The position numbers and the translations under genes are program-made. 5,946 nucleotides of DNA from an uncultured Bacteriovorax sp. (lineage in GTDB: Bacteria > Bdellovibrionota > Bacteriovoracia > Bacteriovoracales > Bacteriovoracaceae): positions 1 to 5,946 of the forward strand of contig CALUDF010000210.1 of assembly GCA_943914745.1 (NCBI GenBank). Reading direction: 5' to 3'. Under the pieces are notes generated by a model. That model was not told where the DNA came from. It saw only the letters and a list, made by a program, of their open reading frames with translations, and did no database searches. Shown here piece after piece: positions 1 to 5,917 of this stretch (position 1 is the first letter of the stretch; each line of letters opens with the position of its first letter).

Positions 1-1866
1 ATGAAACAAAAGCGCCTTGGTAGCGACGACCAAGAAGAAAGTAAAAAAGAAAAAGTTGAACTCATAGACCTTGACCTGGTTGAAGGCAAAAAGAAAAGAA
101 ACTCTTATCAAGACAATGAAGAGGAAACGATTCCCCTTTTTGACCGCAGTAAAAGAAAAGAAGAAAGCACTGAGGCCAAGGAAAAAAACCGCAATGAAGA
201 GCCCGTCGATGACCTCGGCGGCTACCTGAAAGGAAAAATCAATCAAATACAGGAAGAAGAGGATGGCGACATCACTCTCTCCGAAGAACAGTATAACAAC
301 TCTGAAAAAGAAGAAGATCAAAAAGATAATATCGATCTTCTCCTAGAGGCGGGAAAGAAAAAGAAGAACGCCAGAGAGGATGAAGAATCCCAGGAAAACG
401 ATCCACATGATGGAGAAGTCGACCAAATCGACAACAACATGATTGGAGACTCCAGCACTGTGGATAAAATTCGCACACGCATGGAAAGTAAACTCAATCC
501 TGATCTCATGCCAAAAGAAGACGCCGGCGATCTCCTTGAGCTCATTGAAAAGAAAAAAGAAGAAAAGGAAAAAGAGGATAAAGAAAAGAGTCCACAAGTC
601 TCCCTTGAGCTAGAAAAAGCTGCAAAGGAAAGAGAAGCACTCAATAAAAAAGAAGATGAAAAAGAGTTAGACCTCCTTCAAAAGAAAGAGGAAGCTCTCC
701 TTTCACCACAGATGAAAGAGGCAAAAGCCCCTGAAGAAGAAAGTGAGTCTAAAGACCTCTCTATGAGCACCTCTGCGCCTAAAGAGGCCACAGAACGCAC
801 CAGACCTGAAGTCATGGCCAAATTAGAAGAAGAAAAAAAGGCTGCAGCAAAAGAGGGTGTAAACCTCGATTTAGAAAAAGATAAGAACATGGCCCATACT
901 GGCCAGGTGGATAAAATCGACACCTTCTATAGAAGTGGCGAAGCCAAAAAGAAAGAGCAAAACTGGGATAACTTGATAGATAAGAATTCCTCACTTGATC
1001 TCATCCCTGGAAAAAGTAAAAAAGGCGACAATGGAACTCAGGCAAGGGATAGTGCTGACCTGGGTGAAATGACCCTTGACTACCGAAAGCTTAAAGAAGA
1101 GTTCGATATGATGTCCATGGATGAGGCCGGCGGAAAAGACGGAACTCACCTCTCCCAGACAAACAATAAGCTTATTAATGATGAGGACCAGGGTTCATTT
1201 AGAGTCGTTGAGATCGACCCTAAAAGCCTGGATTTTTCTATCTCCATCATTAATAGCATTTATCAAAAAGACATTAAGGCCAAACAAATTTTTGCTATGC
1301 TGGCGATGGAGCTCTTAGAAAACTACCACGCCTATCCCGTCTTCTACACTTATAAGTTATCCGACAAAAAATTTAGTGAATCTTATAACACGTTCCTGGA
1401 AGTTTATGGCGATAAGATGCCAAACGATAAAAAGGAATGGTGGCTTGAAAAGAAGAAAGACACCGCCCTCTTAGAATGGTTCCAGGAAAAATCTATGAAT
1501 ACCTGGAGATGCCCAGAGATCGTAAGAAACAATGAGGTCTGGCAGGATGTCGAGCTTGCGGCCTGGGCCGAAAATGAACTCAAGACAAAATACGTGGAAC
1601 TTGCCTTCCCTTATTTTGACGGGCTCGATCGCATGGGGCTTGCCATGGTCTTTTTCCCTGAAGGAATAGACCCACAAAAGGCCAATGCCATTTTAACGGT
1701 GCTTGAAATGGGACGCACACTCTTTTTAGATACGATCCAGCGCTATCAGGTAAAACCGATAAGCGAAGTTGACCAGAATAAAGATGAGGACGCTCCTAAA
1801 AAAGAAGAAAAGAAAAATGTGCTGGGTTTCTTTACCGGACTCTTCGGAAAGAAAAAGGCAGGATAA
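1..1866 (+). CDS. Large Lys/Glu-rich protein with disordered repeat region and folded C-terminal domain, function unknown
   Basis: I do not recognise this family. Residues 1 to about 395 are extremely rich in Lys, Glu and Asp with few hydrophobics, which suggests intrinsic disorder with charged helical stretches (about 180-245 and 270-285). Two short motifs recur there: a G-x-[VI]-[DN]-[QK]-I type (residues 78-84, 138-144, 301-307, with a related VDKI at 154-157) and an acidic-hydrophobic DL followed by a Lys cluster (22-34, 111-123, 177-189, 332-341). Residues about 398-585 have normal composition, with alternating helices and strands, several Trp, and a final strand-strand-helix that faintly recalls a GAF-like fold; this is a guess. 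The protein ends in a short hydrophobic stretch followed by lysines (LGFFTGLFGKKK, 608-619). There is no signal peptide or membrane helix, so it is probably cytoplasmic. The ATG is the first base of the window, so its ribosome binding site cannot be seen and the true start could lie upstream. It is the first visible gene of the operon and ends 3 bases before the HD-GYP-like gene, suggesting co-translation. A scaffold or sensor role is only inference. Confidence 0.85.
   Translation: MKQKRLGSDDQEESKKEKVELIDLDLVEGKKKRNSYQDNEEETIPLFDRSKRKEESTEAKEKNRNEEPVDDLGGYLKGKINQIQEEEDGDITLSEEQYNNSEKEEDQKDNIDLLLEAGKKKKNAREDEESQENDPHDGEVDQIDNNMIGDSSTVDKIRTRMESKLNPDLMPKEDAGDLLELIEKKKEEKEKEDKEKSPQVSLELEKAAKEREALNKKEDEKELDLLQKKEEALLSPQMKEAKAPEEESESKDLSMSTSAPKEATERTRPEVMAKLEEEKKAAAKEGVNLDLEKDKNMAHTGQVDKIDTFYRSGEAKKKEQNWDNLIDKNSSLDLIPGKSKKGDNGTQARDSADLGEMTLDYRKLKEEFDMMSMDEAGGKDGTHLSQTNNKLINDEDQGSFRVVEIDPKSLDFSISIINSIYQKDIKAKQIFAMLAMELLENYHAYPVFYTYKLSDKKFSESYNTFLEVYGDKMPNDKKEWWLEKKKDTALLEWFQEKSMNTWRCPEIVRNNEVWQDVELAAWAENELKTKYVELAFPYFDGLDRMGLAMVFFPEGIDPQKANAILTVLEMGRTLFLDTIQRYQVKPISEVDQNKDEDAPKKEEKKNVLGFFTGLFGKKKAG
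1860..1863 (+). promoter_or_regulatory. Ribosome binding site for the HD-GYP-like gene, inside the preceding gene
   Basis: AGGA lies 6 bases before the ATG at 1870 and overlaps the last codons of the upstream gene. With only 3 bases between the genes, translation of the two is probably coupled. Confidence 0.6.
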
Positions 1867-1869
1867 AAA

Positions 1870-2934
1870 ATGAAGAACGAGTACGACTATTTCCTCATCG
1901 ATAAAGAGCATTTAAAGGATAAGAAAACTTTTCCTTTTCAACTCTATATCTTTAATCCTGCCCACAAAAAATTTTCGATGTTCTTAAATGGAAACCGTCC
2001 TCTGACCAAAGAGCACAACGACTTTCTAGACTACATTCTGGAGCGCGGAGGAAAGCTCGCCGTTTTAAAAAACCAGAGAAAAACTTTTTTGAGCGCTCAA
2101 GACATCCATGCAGAAGAGATCCCTTCACTTAAAGAAAGAGAGCTTCACCCGCTGGAAAAAGAGCGACTGATGAATATCAAACTTAAAGAGATGCATGAAG
2201 AAAAAAACGGCGCCTTTTCTTTGCAGACAGAATTCGAGGCCGCATGCGAAAGCGATAATTTTCTTCGCATCATTGAGAATGCCCGCATGGAGATTCTCAC
2301 TTTCAGCGTGACGATGTCTCCTACTGTCTCGCTGGCCGCTCATCTTGCCAAGACGCATTTAGAAAAAGACAATTTCACCAATAGGATTGTGGCCGTCTCT
2401 TATCTTCTGGCAAAAAACTGCAATATCGTTGACCAAGACGCTCTTGCCGATATCGTTTGTGGCGCCTACTTCGCCCATATCGGCCTAACCCAAACGCCTC
2501 TTTCAATTGCTAGGACTCCTTACTTAACTCTCCCCGAAAAAGAGAAAAATCTTTTTCAAAAACATACTATTTTAGGCCACCATCTCATCAAAAAAAGTCA
2601 GATCAATCTCAGCGAGCGCTGCAAGAAAATCATCCTCGACCACCATGAAAGACCTGCAGGTGGAGGATATCCGTCAATGAAGTATGGTGAGCAAATTGAA
2701 ATGCTCTCTCTCATTGTTGGAGCAGTGTCGCATTTGTTTGAGTACTCAAGCGGCAGGATTACCGGTGGAAAACAATCAATGAAATCTATTCTCATTGCGA
2801 TGAAAGCAAAATCTTATCAGCGCGGACTAGAATTTGATTTTGGAGAAAAGGTTTTTCAGTCTATAATTACACTGATCAACACTGATAAAATTGAAATGAA
2901 AGAAGAACATAGTGAATTAAGAAAAGCTGCATAG
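1870..2934 (+). CDS. Degenerate HD-GYP-like protein, probable pseudo-phosphodiesterase
   Basis: Active HD-GYP proteins hydrolyse cyclic-di-GMP using a bi- or trinuclear metal site. Here residues 1-85 form an N-terminal domain of unknown role, about 86-130 a charged linker, and 130-340 an all-helical HD-GYP-like domain. The signature HERxxGxGYP is nearly intact (LDHHERPAGGGYP, 256-268, with the usual Asp before the first Gly replaced by Ala263). The second-shell His is present at H232 (QKHTILG). The eponymous HD is lost: the usual L-H-D-I-G-K reads F-A-H-I-G-L (201-206), so His is Ala, Asp is His and Lys is Leu. The N-terminal His-Ser of the domain appears as Phe-Thr (169-170), and the late metal-ligand Asp (ADxxDAL) reads GAVSHLF (284-290). 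By eye only three histidines of the metal site (232, 258, 259) remain, so phosphodiesterase activity is unlikely; ligand binding or protein interaction is more plausible. It sits in an operon directly ahead of cheY. The HD-superfamily assignment is firm; loss of activity is inferred from manual alignment. Confidence 0.9.
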   Translation: MKNEYDYFLIDKEHLKDKKTFPFQLYIFNPAHKKFSMFLNGNRPLTKEHNDFLDYILERGGKLAVLKNQRKTFLSAQDIHAEEIPSLKERELHPLEKERLMNIKLKEMHEEKNGAFSLQTEFEAACESDNFLRIIENARMEILTFSVTMSPTVSLAAHLAKTHLEKDNFTNRIVAVSYLLAKNCNIVDQDALADIVCGAYFAHIGLTQTPLSIARTPYLTLPEKEKNLFQKHTILGHHLIKKSQINLSERCKKIILDHHERPAGGGYPSMKYGEQIEMLSLIVGAVSHLFEYSSGRITGGKQSMKSILIAMKAKSYQRGLEFDFGEKVFQSIITLINTDKIEMKEEHSELRKAA

Positions 2935-2944
2935 TTTTTATCCT

Positions 2945-2950
2945 GAGGAG
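2945..2950 (+). promoter_or_regulatory. Strong ribosome binding site for cheY
   Basis: GAGGAG lies 8 bases before the ATG at 2959. It is the best Shine-Dalgarno match on the plus strand of this window and suggests cheY is translated more strongly than its neighbours. Confidence 0.75.
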
Positions 2951-2958
2951 TATAGAAA

Positions 2959-3354
2959 ATGCCATTAAAAGCGGACATAAAAATCCTGGTTGTCGACGAC
3001 ATGTCGACAATGAGAAAAATCATCAAAAACATGCTCGGTCAAATTGGTTTCACCAACATCACTGAAGCAGACGACGGCGCCACTGCGTGGCCAATGATGG
3101 AAAATGCCATTAAAGAAGGGACCCCTTACGAGTTCATCGTTTCAGACTGGAACATGCCTCAGATGTCAGGGCTTGACCTGCTCAAGAAAGTAAGAGCAAC
3201 TCCAGGCCTTGAAAAACTTCCATTCCTTATGATTACAGCGGAAGCTGAACAAGGAAACGTCGTTATCGCAGTTAAGGCCGGTGTAAGTAACTTCATCGTT
3301 AAGCCTTTTTCTGCTCAAGTTCTCAAAGAAAAAATTGATAAAATTTTTAAATAA
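2959..3354 (+). CDS. cheY: CheY-type single-domain response regulator
   Basis: This is a stand-alone receiver domain of 131 residues, the normal CheY length, with no output domain. All catalytic positions are visible: acidic pair D13-D14 (VVDD), phospho-acceptor D63 (SDWNMP), T93 (MITAEA), switch aromatic F112 (Tyr106 in E. coli CheY) and K115 (VKPF). The stretches DMSTMRKI, SDWNMPQMSGL, MITAEAE and FIVKPF follow E. coli CheY closely, so a true chemotaxis-type CheY that binds a motor switch protein such as FliM, or another motility machine, is more likely than a generic receiver. Phosphorylation would come from a CheA kinase not encoded here. CheX two genes downstream is the expected dephosphorylating partner. 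One local oddity is Trp44 (ATAWPMM) at a position usually held by a small or hydrophobic residue. The start follows a strong GAGGAG site. Confidence 0.96.
   Translation: MPLKADIKILVVDDMSTMRKIIKNMLGQIGFTNITEADDGATAWPMMENAIKEGTPYEFIVSDWNMPQMSGLDLLKKVRATPGLEKLPFLMITAEAEQGNVVIAVKAGVSNFIVKPFSAQVLKEKIDKIFK
2990..3010 (+). repeat. Perfect inverted repeat in the 5' coding part of cheY
   Basis: TTGTCGAC at 2990-2997 and GTCGACAA at 3003-3010 are exact inverse complements around a 5-base loop, giving an 8-bp stem extendable by a G-T pair. It lies about 30 bases after the start codon and covers the codons of the acidic pair D13-D14. It may be a coding coincidence, or a weak RNA hairpin affecting early elongation. 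Confidence 0.55.
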
Positions 3355-3367
3355 GAAGAAGTAATAT

Positions 3368-3871
3368 ATGTCGATGTTAAACGATCCTTCGATGAGGGAA
3401 ATCATTATCGATTTTTGCAAAGAAGCTGAAGAGCTCTTTGATCAGCTCGAGCAATCTCTGGAGCTTCTGGAAGAAGACCCTTCCAATGCGCCCCAGTTAG
3501 AGAAGTTTGGCCAGGTCATTGACCGCATCATGGGCGCCGCCAAGTCTATTGGGGCTTCAGAGATCGCGACTTTTTGCGAACTAGGAAAAGTCATCGGGTA
3601 TAAATCTTCACAGGTTTCCGACATTCCTTTAATTGAAGTGGTTGTGGCCGTTTTATTCGACACCGTTCACCTTCTAAGAAAAATGATCAAGGCCCTCAGA
3701 GATGGAAATAATGAGCCCATGGCCAATCTCAATACCAAGGCCTTTGTCACGCGCTTAAACTGGCTTTCGGCCAAGTTTAAAGACATCGAAAGGGCCTCAG
3801 TGGCAATGGACAAAAAAGGAAATCTATCTCAAGGCTCAATCGACGATTTAATGAAAAGTTTAGGACTATAA
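3368..3871 (+). CDS. HPt-like helical protein with Asp at the phospho-His position
   Basis: This is a 167-residue, mostly helical protein with no signal peptide. Residues 10-80 follow the pattern of the CheA/HPt four-helix bundle: an opening helix FCKEAEELFDQLEQSLELLEED (16-37), then the helix that normally carries the phosphorylated histidine. In the family that helix reads roughly F-R-x-x-H-x-L-K-G-S-A; here residues 47-58 read F-G-Q-V-I-D-R-I-M-G-A-A, with Asp52 in place of His and Met55 in place of Lys. The following SIGASEIATFCELGKVI (60-76) matches the next HPt helix. Phosphotransfer through His is therefore unlikely, and a docking or adaptor role for a receiver such as the neighbouring CheY is the natural inference. 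Residues 90-140 are further helices, and the C-terminal tail (141-167) looks flexible. It sits between cheY and cheX with gaps of 13 and 11 bases. The ATG at 3368 has only a weak AAGAAG-type site; Met3 (3374) is an alternative start. The HPt relation rests on pattern reading and needs profile confirmation. Confidence 0.85.
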   Translation: MSMLNDPSMREIIIDFCKEAEELFDQLEQSLELLEEDPSNAPQLEKFGQVIDRIMGAAKSIGASEIATFCELGKVIGYKSSQVSDIPLIEVVVAVLFDTVHLLRKMIKALRDGNNEPMANLNTKAFVTRLNWLSAKFKDIERASVAMDKKGNLSQGSIDDLMKSLGL

Positions 3872-3873
3872 TT

Positions 3874-3877
3874 GGAG
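3874..3877 (+). promoter_or_regulatory. Ribosome binding site for cheX
   Basis: GGAG lies 5 bases before the ATG at 3883, within the 11-base gap after the HPt-like gene. This supports the chosen start. Confidence 0.65.
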
Positions 3878-3882
3878 ACTAT

Positions 3883-4392
3883 ATGACAGGTGACTCTAAC
3901 TTTATTGATTTTTCTCGCCCCTTTGTTGATGCATGCAAAAACATCTTTTCAACAATGGTTCACTGTAATCTTGAAGCAAAAAAACCAACAATTAAATCTG
4001 ACACTGAATCGCGCGGCGATATTACTGCGGTCATTGGTCTTTCAGGAGATCTCGAAAAAGGTGGAAAAACGACTAGCTATAAAGCGATGCTGGTCCTTTC
4101 GTTTCCCTATGAGACATACTTTAAGGTCGCTAGTGCCATGTTGGGTGAAACTTATACGACTTATCACCCGGATATCCACGACCTGGGCGGAGAAATCGTT
4201 AACATGATCATGGGAAATGCCAAAAGAGACTTAAAAACTCTGGGCTACACTTCAAACATGGCCATTCCTTCTTTGATCGAAGGAAAAGGTCACTCAATAA
4301 AATACCCTGCTGGAACGACGGTGGTCTTAATTCCTTTTGATTCAGGACACGGTCCTGTGTACATGGAACTCTGCTACGCCACTGAAGCTTAA
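3883..4392 (+). CDS. cheX: CheX-type CheY-phosphate phosphatase
   Basis: This 169-residue protein matches the CheC/CheX/FliY phosphatase family, and CheX in particular because it carries a single active-site helix. The motif GGEIVNMIMGNAKRDL (102-117) supplies the ExxN pair E104 and N107, which in this family positions water for hydrolysis of phospho-Asp in CheY. Other family marks are the N-terminal helix FSRPFVDACKNIFSTM (10-25), the GDITAVIGLSGD strand-turn (45-56), the SxAMLGE stretch (84-89) and the C-terminal strands VVLIPF and VYMELCY (147-165). CheX family members are about 150-170 residues long, so the gene looks complete. CheX normally acts as a homodimer in the cytoplasm to end the CheY-P signal. 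Its presence in the same operon as cheY makes that CheY its probable substrate. The gene ends at 4392, the base before the convergent metallophosphoesterase stop. Confidence 0.93.
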   Translation: MTGDSNFIDFSRPFVDACKNIFSTMVHCNLEAKKPTIKSDTESRGDITAVIGLSGDLEKGGKTTSYKAMLVLSFPYETYFKVASAMLGETYTTYHPDIHDLGGEIVNMIMGNAKRDLKTLGYTSNMAIPSLIEGKGHSIKYPAGTTVVLIPFDSGHGPVYMELCYATEA

Positions 4393-5556
4393 TTAGAATC
4401 TAAACTCTTTGAATGGAAGGTCGCTCTTACCTCTCCATTCATTGAGGCTTATGTCCAGGTGATCAAAGCGCTCGATAACCTTTCCTTCCTCGGCCTCTTC
4501 TTTTTCCTTCACATCTACCCTGGCAAACGTGAGTCTTGCTCCATAGAAGTTTTTACCGAAATCCAGGTTGTACATCTTGGTCCATGTCCCGGTATTGATA
4601 AAAACTGACCCATCATCATACTCCCTGAAGATTGGGTCATGGGTATGACCTACGATCAGAGCATGGACATCAGCATTCGTCGTCACATACTCTTCTGTCA
4701 AAGCTTCATAATTTTGAAAAAGCATGATTTCTTTTTTAACGTGCTCTAAGACTTCAAAGATCCCTTTGTTTTGCTTGAAGATCATCACGAATCTCACCAT
4801 CAGGAAATAAAAGATGTTGGCAAAACCAAAGCGCAACGTATAAAGAGAGTCGTAAATAATCCCGTTAATCATGAATTTATTGATCGGGCGGACAGCATTG
4901 ATGTAGTCTCTTCCCTCTTTGAATTTATTGATGACTCTGGTGACGTAGTAAGAACCCCACGGTGGGATGAAGTATTTCTTGCCCTCGACATCTGTGGCGA
5001 TATTCTTTTCATCGTAGTGGTGGGCAAGCTCGTACTCATGCCCGTGCTTTAAAACCACTCCTTCTTCTGGAATATAGACTTCATCAGTGTTAAGCAGGAT
5101 CTTAAACTTAAACTGGTCATCTTTGGGAAATTGATCAATTAAGTATTGTCTGAGCGATTCAAAGATCAGCTCAGCATCGTGATTGCCTAAAATATAAACC
5201 AAGCGGTTATTAGGGTAAGTGAGAAAATTTCTTAAGGCATCAAAGACCCCGGGATGGGCCGCAATGATCATTTTTAATTTATCCAGAGAAGCTTCTTCAC
5301 TCCAGAATTCATCATCAAAATAAGGGACAAAAGGCACGGCCAAAAGATCGAGGAAATCGCCGTTAATGATCAGCTCCACTTCGCGCTCTTGGTAGTGCAT
5401 GCTTCCGTGGTACTCAATGAACTCGATGAGCTCTTTGTCATAATGGAAATCTTCAAGAAAATTTTTTCTCTTATTGACGATAAGACCTGCACCTAAGTGC
5501 AAATCAGAGATCACCAGAATGGTTTTTTTTATGTTATTTTTTTGGAGGAATTTCAT
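4393..5556 (-). CDS. Calcineurin-like metallophosphoesterase
   Basis: The di-metal phosphoesterase signature is complete. Numbered from the preferred ATG at 5556 (387 residues), the motifs are SDLHLG (17-22), NGDFLD (65-70), GNHD (124-127), HGHE (171-174) and GHTH (303-306). These supply the Asp, His and Asn ligands of the two-metal site, so the enzyme should be active. The arrangement resembles UDP-2,3-diacylglucosamine hydrolase (LpxH) and related YbbF-like enzymes, but LpxH normally has GNRD rather than GNHD and is about 240 residues. This protein has about 130 residues between HGHE and GHTH, including a hydrophobic amphipathic stretch FGFANIFYFLMVRFVMIF (243-260) that could form a cap or touch the membrane. 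The substrate cannot be told; a membrane lipid or nucleotide phosphoester is plausible. I chose the ATG at 5556, preceded by a weak TGGA site 9 bases away, over an in-frame TTG at 5574. The gene overlaps the upstream secreted-protein gene by 23 bases, suggesting translational coupling. Confidence 0.93.
   Translation of the reverse strand: MKFLQKNNIKKTILVISDLHLGAGLIVNKRKNFLEDFHYDKELIEFIEYHGSMHYQEREVELIINGDFLDLLAVPFVPYFDDEFWSEEASLDKLKMIIAAHPGVFDALRNFLTYPNNRLVYILGNHDAELIFESLRQYLIDQFPKDDQFKFKILLNTDEVYIPEEGVVLKHGHEYELAHHYDEKNIATDVEGKKYFIPPWGSYYVTRVINKFKEGRDYINAVRPINKFMINGIIYDSLYTLRFGFANIFYFLMVRFVMIFKQNKGIFEVLEHVKKEIMLFQNYEALTEEYVTTNADVHALIVGHTHDPIFREYDDGSVFINTGTWTKMYNLDFGKNFYGARLTFARVDVKEKEEAEEGKVIERFDHLDISLNEWRGKSDLPFKEFRF
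4411..4440. repeat. Imperfect hairpin at the convergent gene junction
   Basis: GAATGGAAGGT (4411-4421) pairs with ACCTCTCCATTC (4429-4440): 11 base pairs with one bulged C at 4433 and a 7-base loop. It begins 18 bases after the cheX stop and lies within the last codons of the opposite-strand metallophosphoesterase. Neither strand shows a following T run, so it is not a classical intrinsic terminator. It may stabilise 3' ends or act with Rho. Confidence 0.5.
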
Positions 5557-5899
5557 ACGTTTTATTTCCAACAATCAATTCGACTTCTTGAAAGGCCGGA
5601 GAAAGCGGGACGAAATGCAGAATGTCTCCCTTCTTTAATTTCACCACTGCTCTTTGGTATTTTTCAGGATCAACTGAAACCATGCTCGCGTTTGTCTGCT
5701 TATTGATGGTGAGTTTTCCAATCAGGCGCACGAGCGTTTTATTCTCAATGATGACTTCCATTGAATTTTTAAATTTCTCAGGAGAAATCACCCTAAAGCG
5801 CTCATCGTAAGCACTCACTAAAAACCCATCGAGAGACTCGATGGCCTTGGCACTATGAATTTGAAGACACAAAAATAAGGCCAGGAAACCTTTCATCAT
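5534..5899 (-). CDS. Small exported protein, function unknown
   Basis: With the preferred start at 5899 the product is 121 residues. It begins with a classical signal peptide: MMK, the hydrophobic core GFLALFLCLQ, then HSAKA with probable signal-peptidase-I cleavage after the AKA (after residue 19). The Cys in the core is preceded by Leu, so a lipobox is not convincing. The mature part of about 100 residues is rich in alternating Val/Ile/Leu and charged residues (MEVIIENKTLVRLIGKLTI, AVVKLKKGDILHFV, VELIVGNKTYEI), which suggests a small beta-strand domain in the periplasm. I do not recognise the family. An upstream in-frame ATG at 5911 would add MRFF, but it has no ribosome binding site, and the GAGG that serves the ATG at 5899 lies inside that extension. 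The stop falls within the start of the metallophosphoesterase gene, so the two are probably one transcript and may share a cell-envelope role; that link is inference. Confidence 0.82.
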   Translation of the reverse strand: MMKGFLALFLCLQIHSAKAIESLDGFLVSAYDERFRVISPEKFKNSMEVIIENKTLVRLIGKLTINKQTNASMVSVDPEKYQRAVVKLKKGDILHFVPLSPAFQEVELIVGNKTYEIPPKK

Positions 5900-5905
5900 G
5901 AAAAA

Positions 5906-5909
5906 CCTC
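5906..5909 (-). promoter_or_regulatory. Ribosome binding site that decides the start of the exported-protein gene
   Basis: On the minus strand GAGG is followed by six bases (TTTTTC) and then ATG at 5899. This favours 5899 over the ATG at 5911, whose upstream region is AT-rich without a purine site. Met6 (5896) is also possible. Confidence 0.65.
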
Positions 5910-5917
5910 ATATCAAT

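Noticed and set aside
272..994. Several minus-strand open frames opposite the first gene, rich in Ser/Phe/Leu
   Set aside because: They are antisense readings of GAA/AAG-rich codons (giving TTC/CTT runs), overlap each other in different frames, and lack ribosome binding sites and any recognisable domain.
2935..2958. A T run after the HD-GYP-like stop as a possible terminator
   Set aside because: TTTTTA is not preceded by a GC-rich stem, and the cheY ribosome binding site follows within a few bases, so read-through is expected.
3440..3456. A DxxxQ pattern (Asp25 to Gln29) in the HPt-like protein, like the CheZ phosphatase pair
   Set aside because: It lies in the first helix, which matches the usual HPt opening helix, and lacks the rest of the CheZ context; CheX already supplies the phosphatase function in this operon.
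3890..4207. A 105-residue plus-strand frame overlapping the start of cheX
   Set aside because: It is out of frame within cheX, whose protein has conserved catalytic motifs and a proper ribosome binding site; the alternative product has no recognisable features.
5543..5548. A perfect-looking GGAGG Shine-Dalgarno on the plus strand
   Set aside because: No start codon follows at a usable distance, and the region is coding on the minus strand; it is the complement of CTCC codons in the two overlapping genes.
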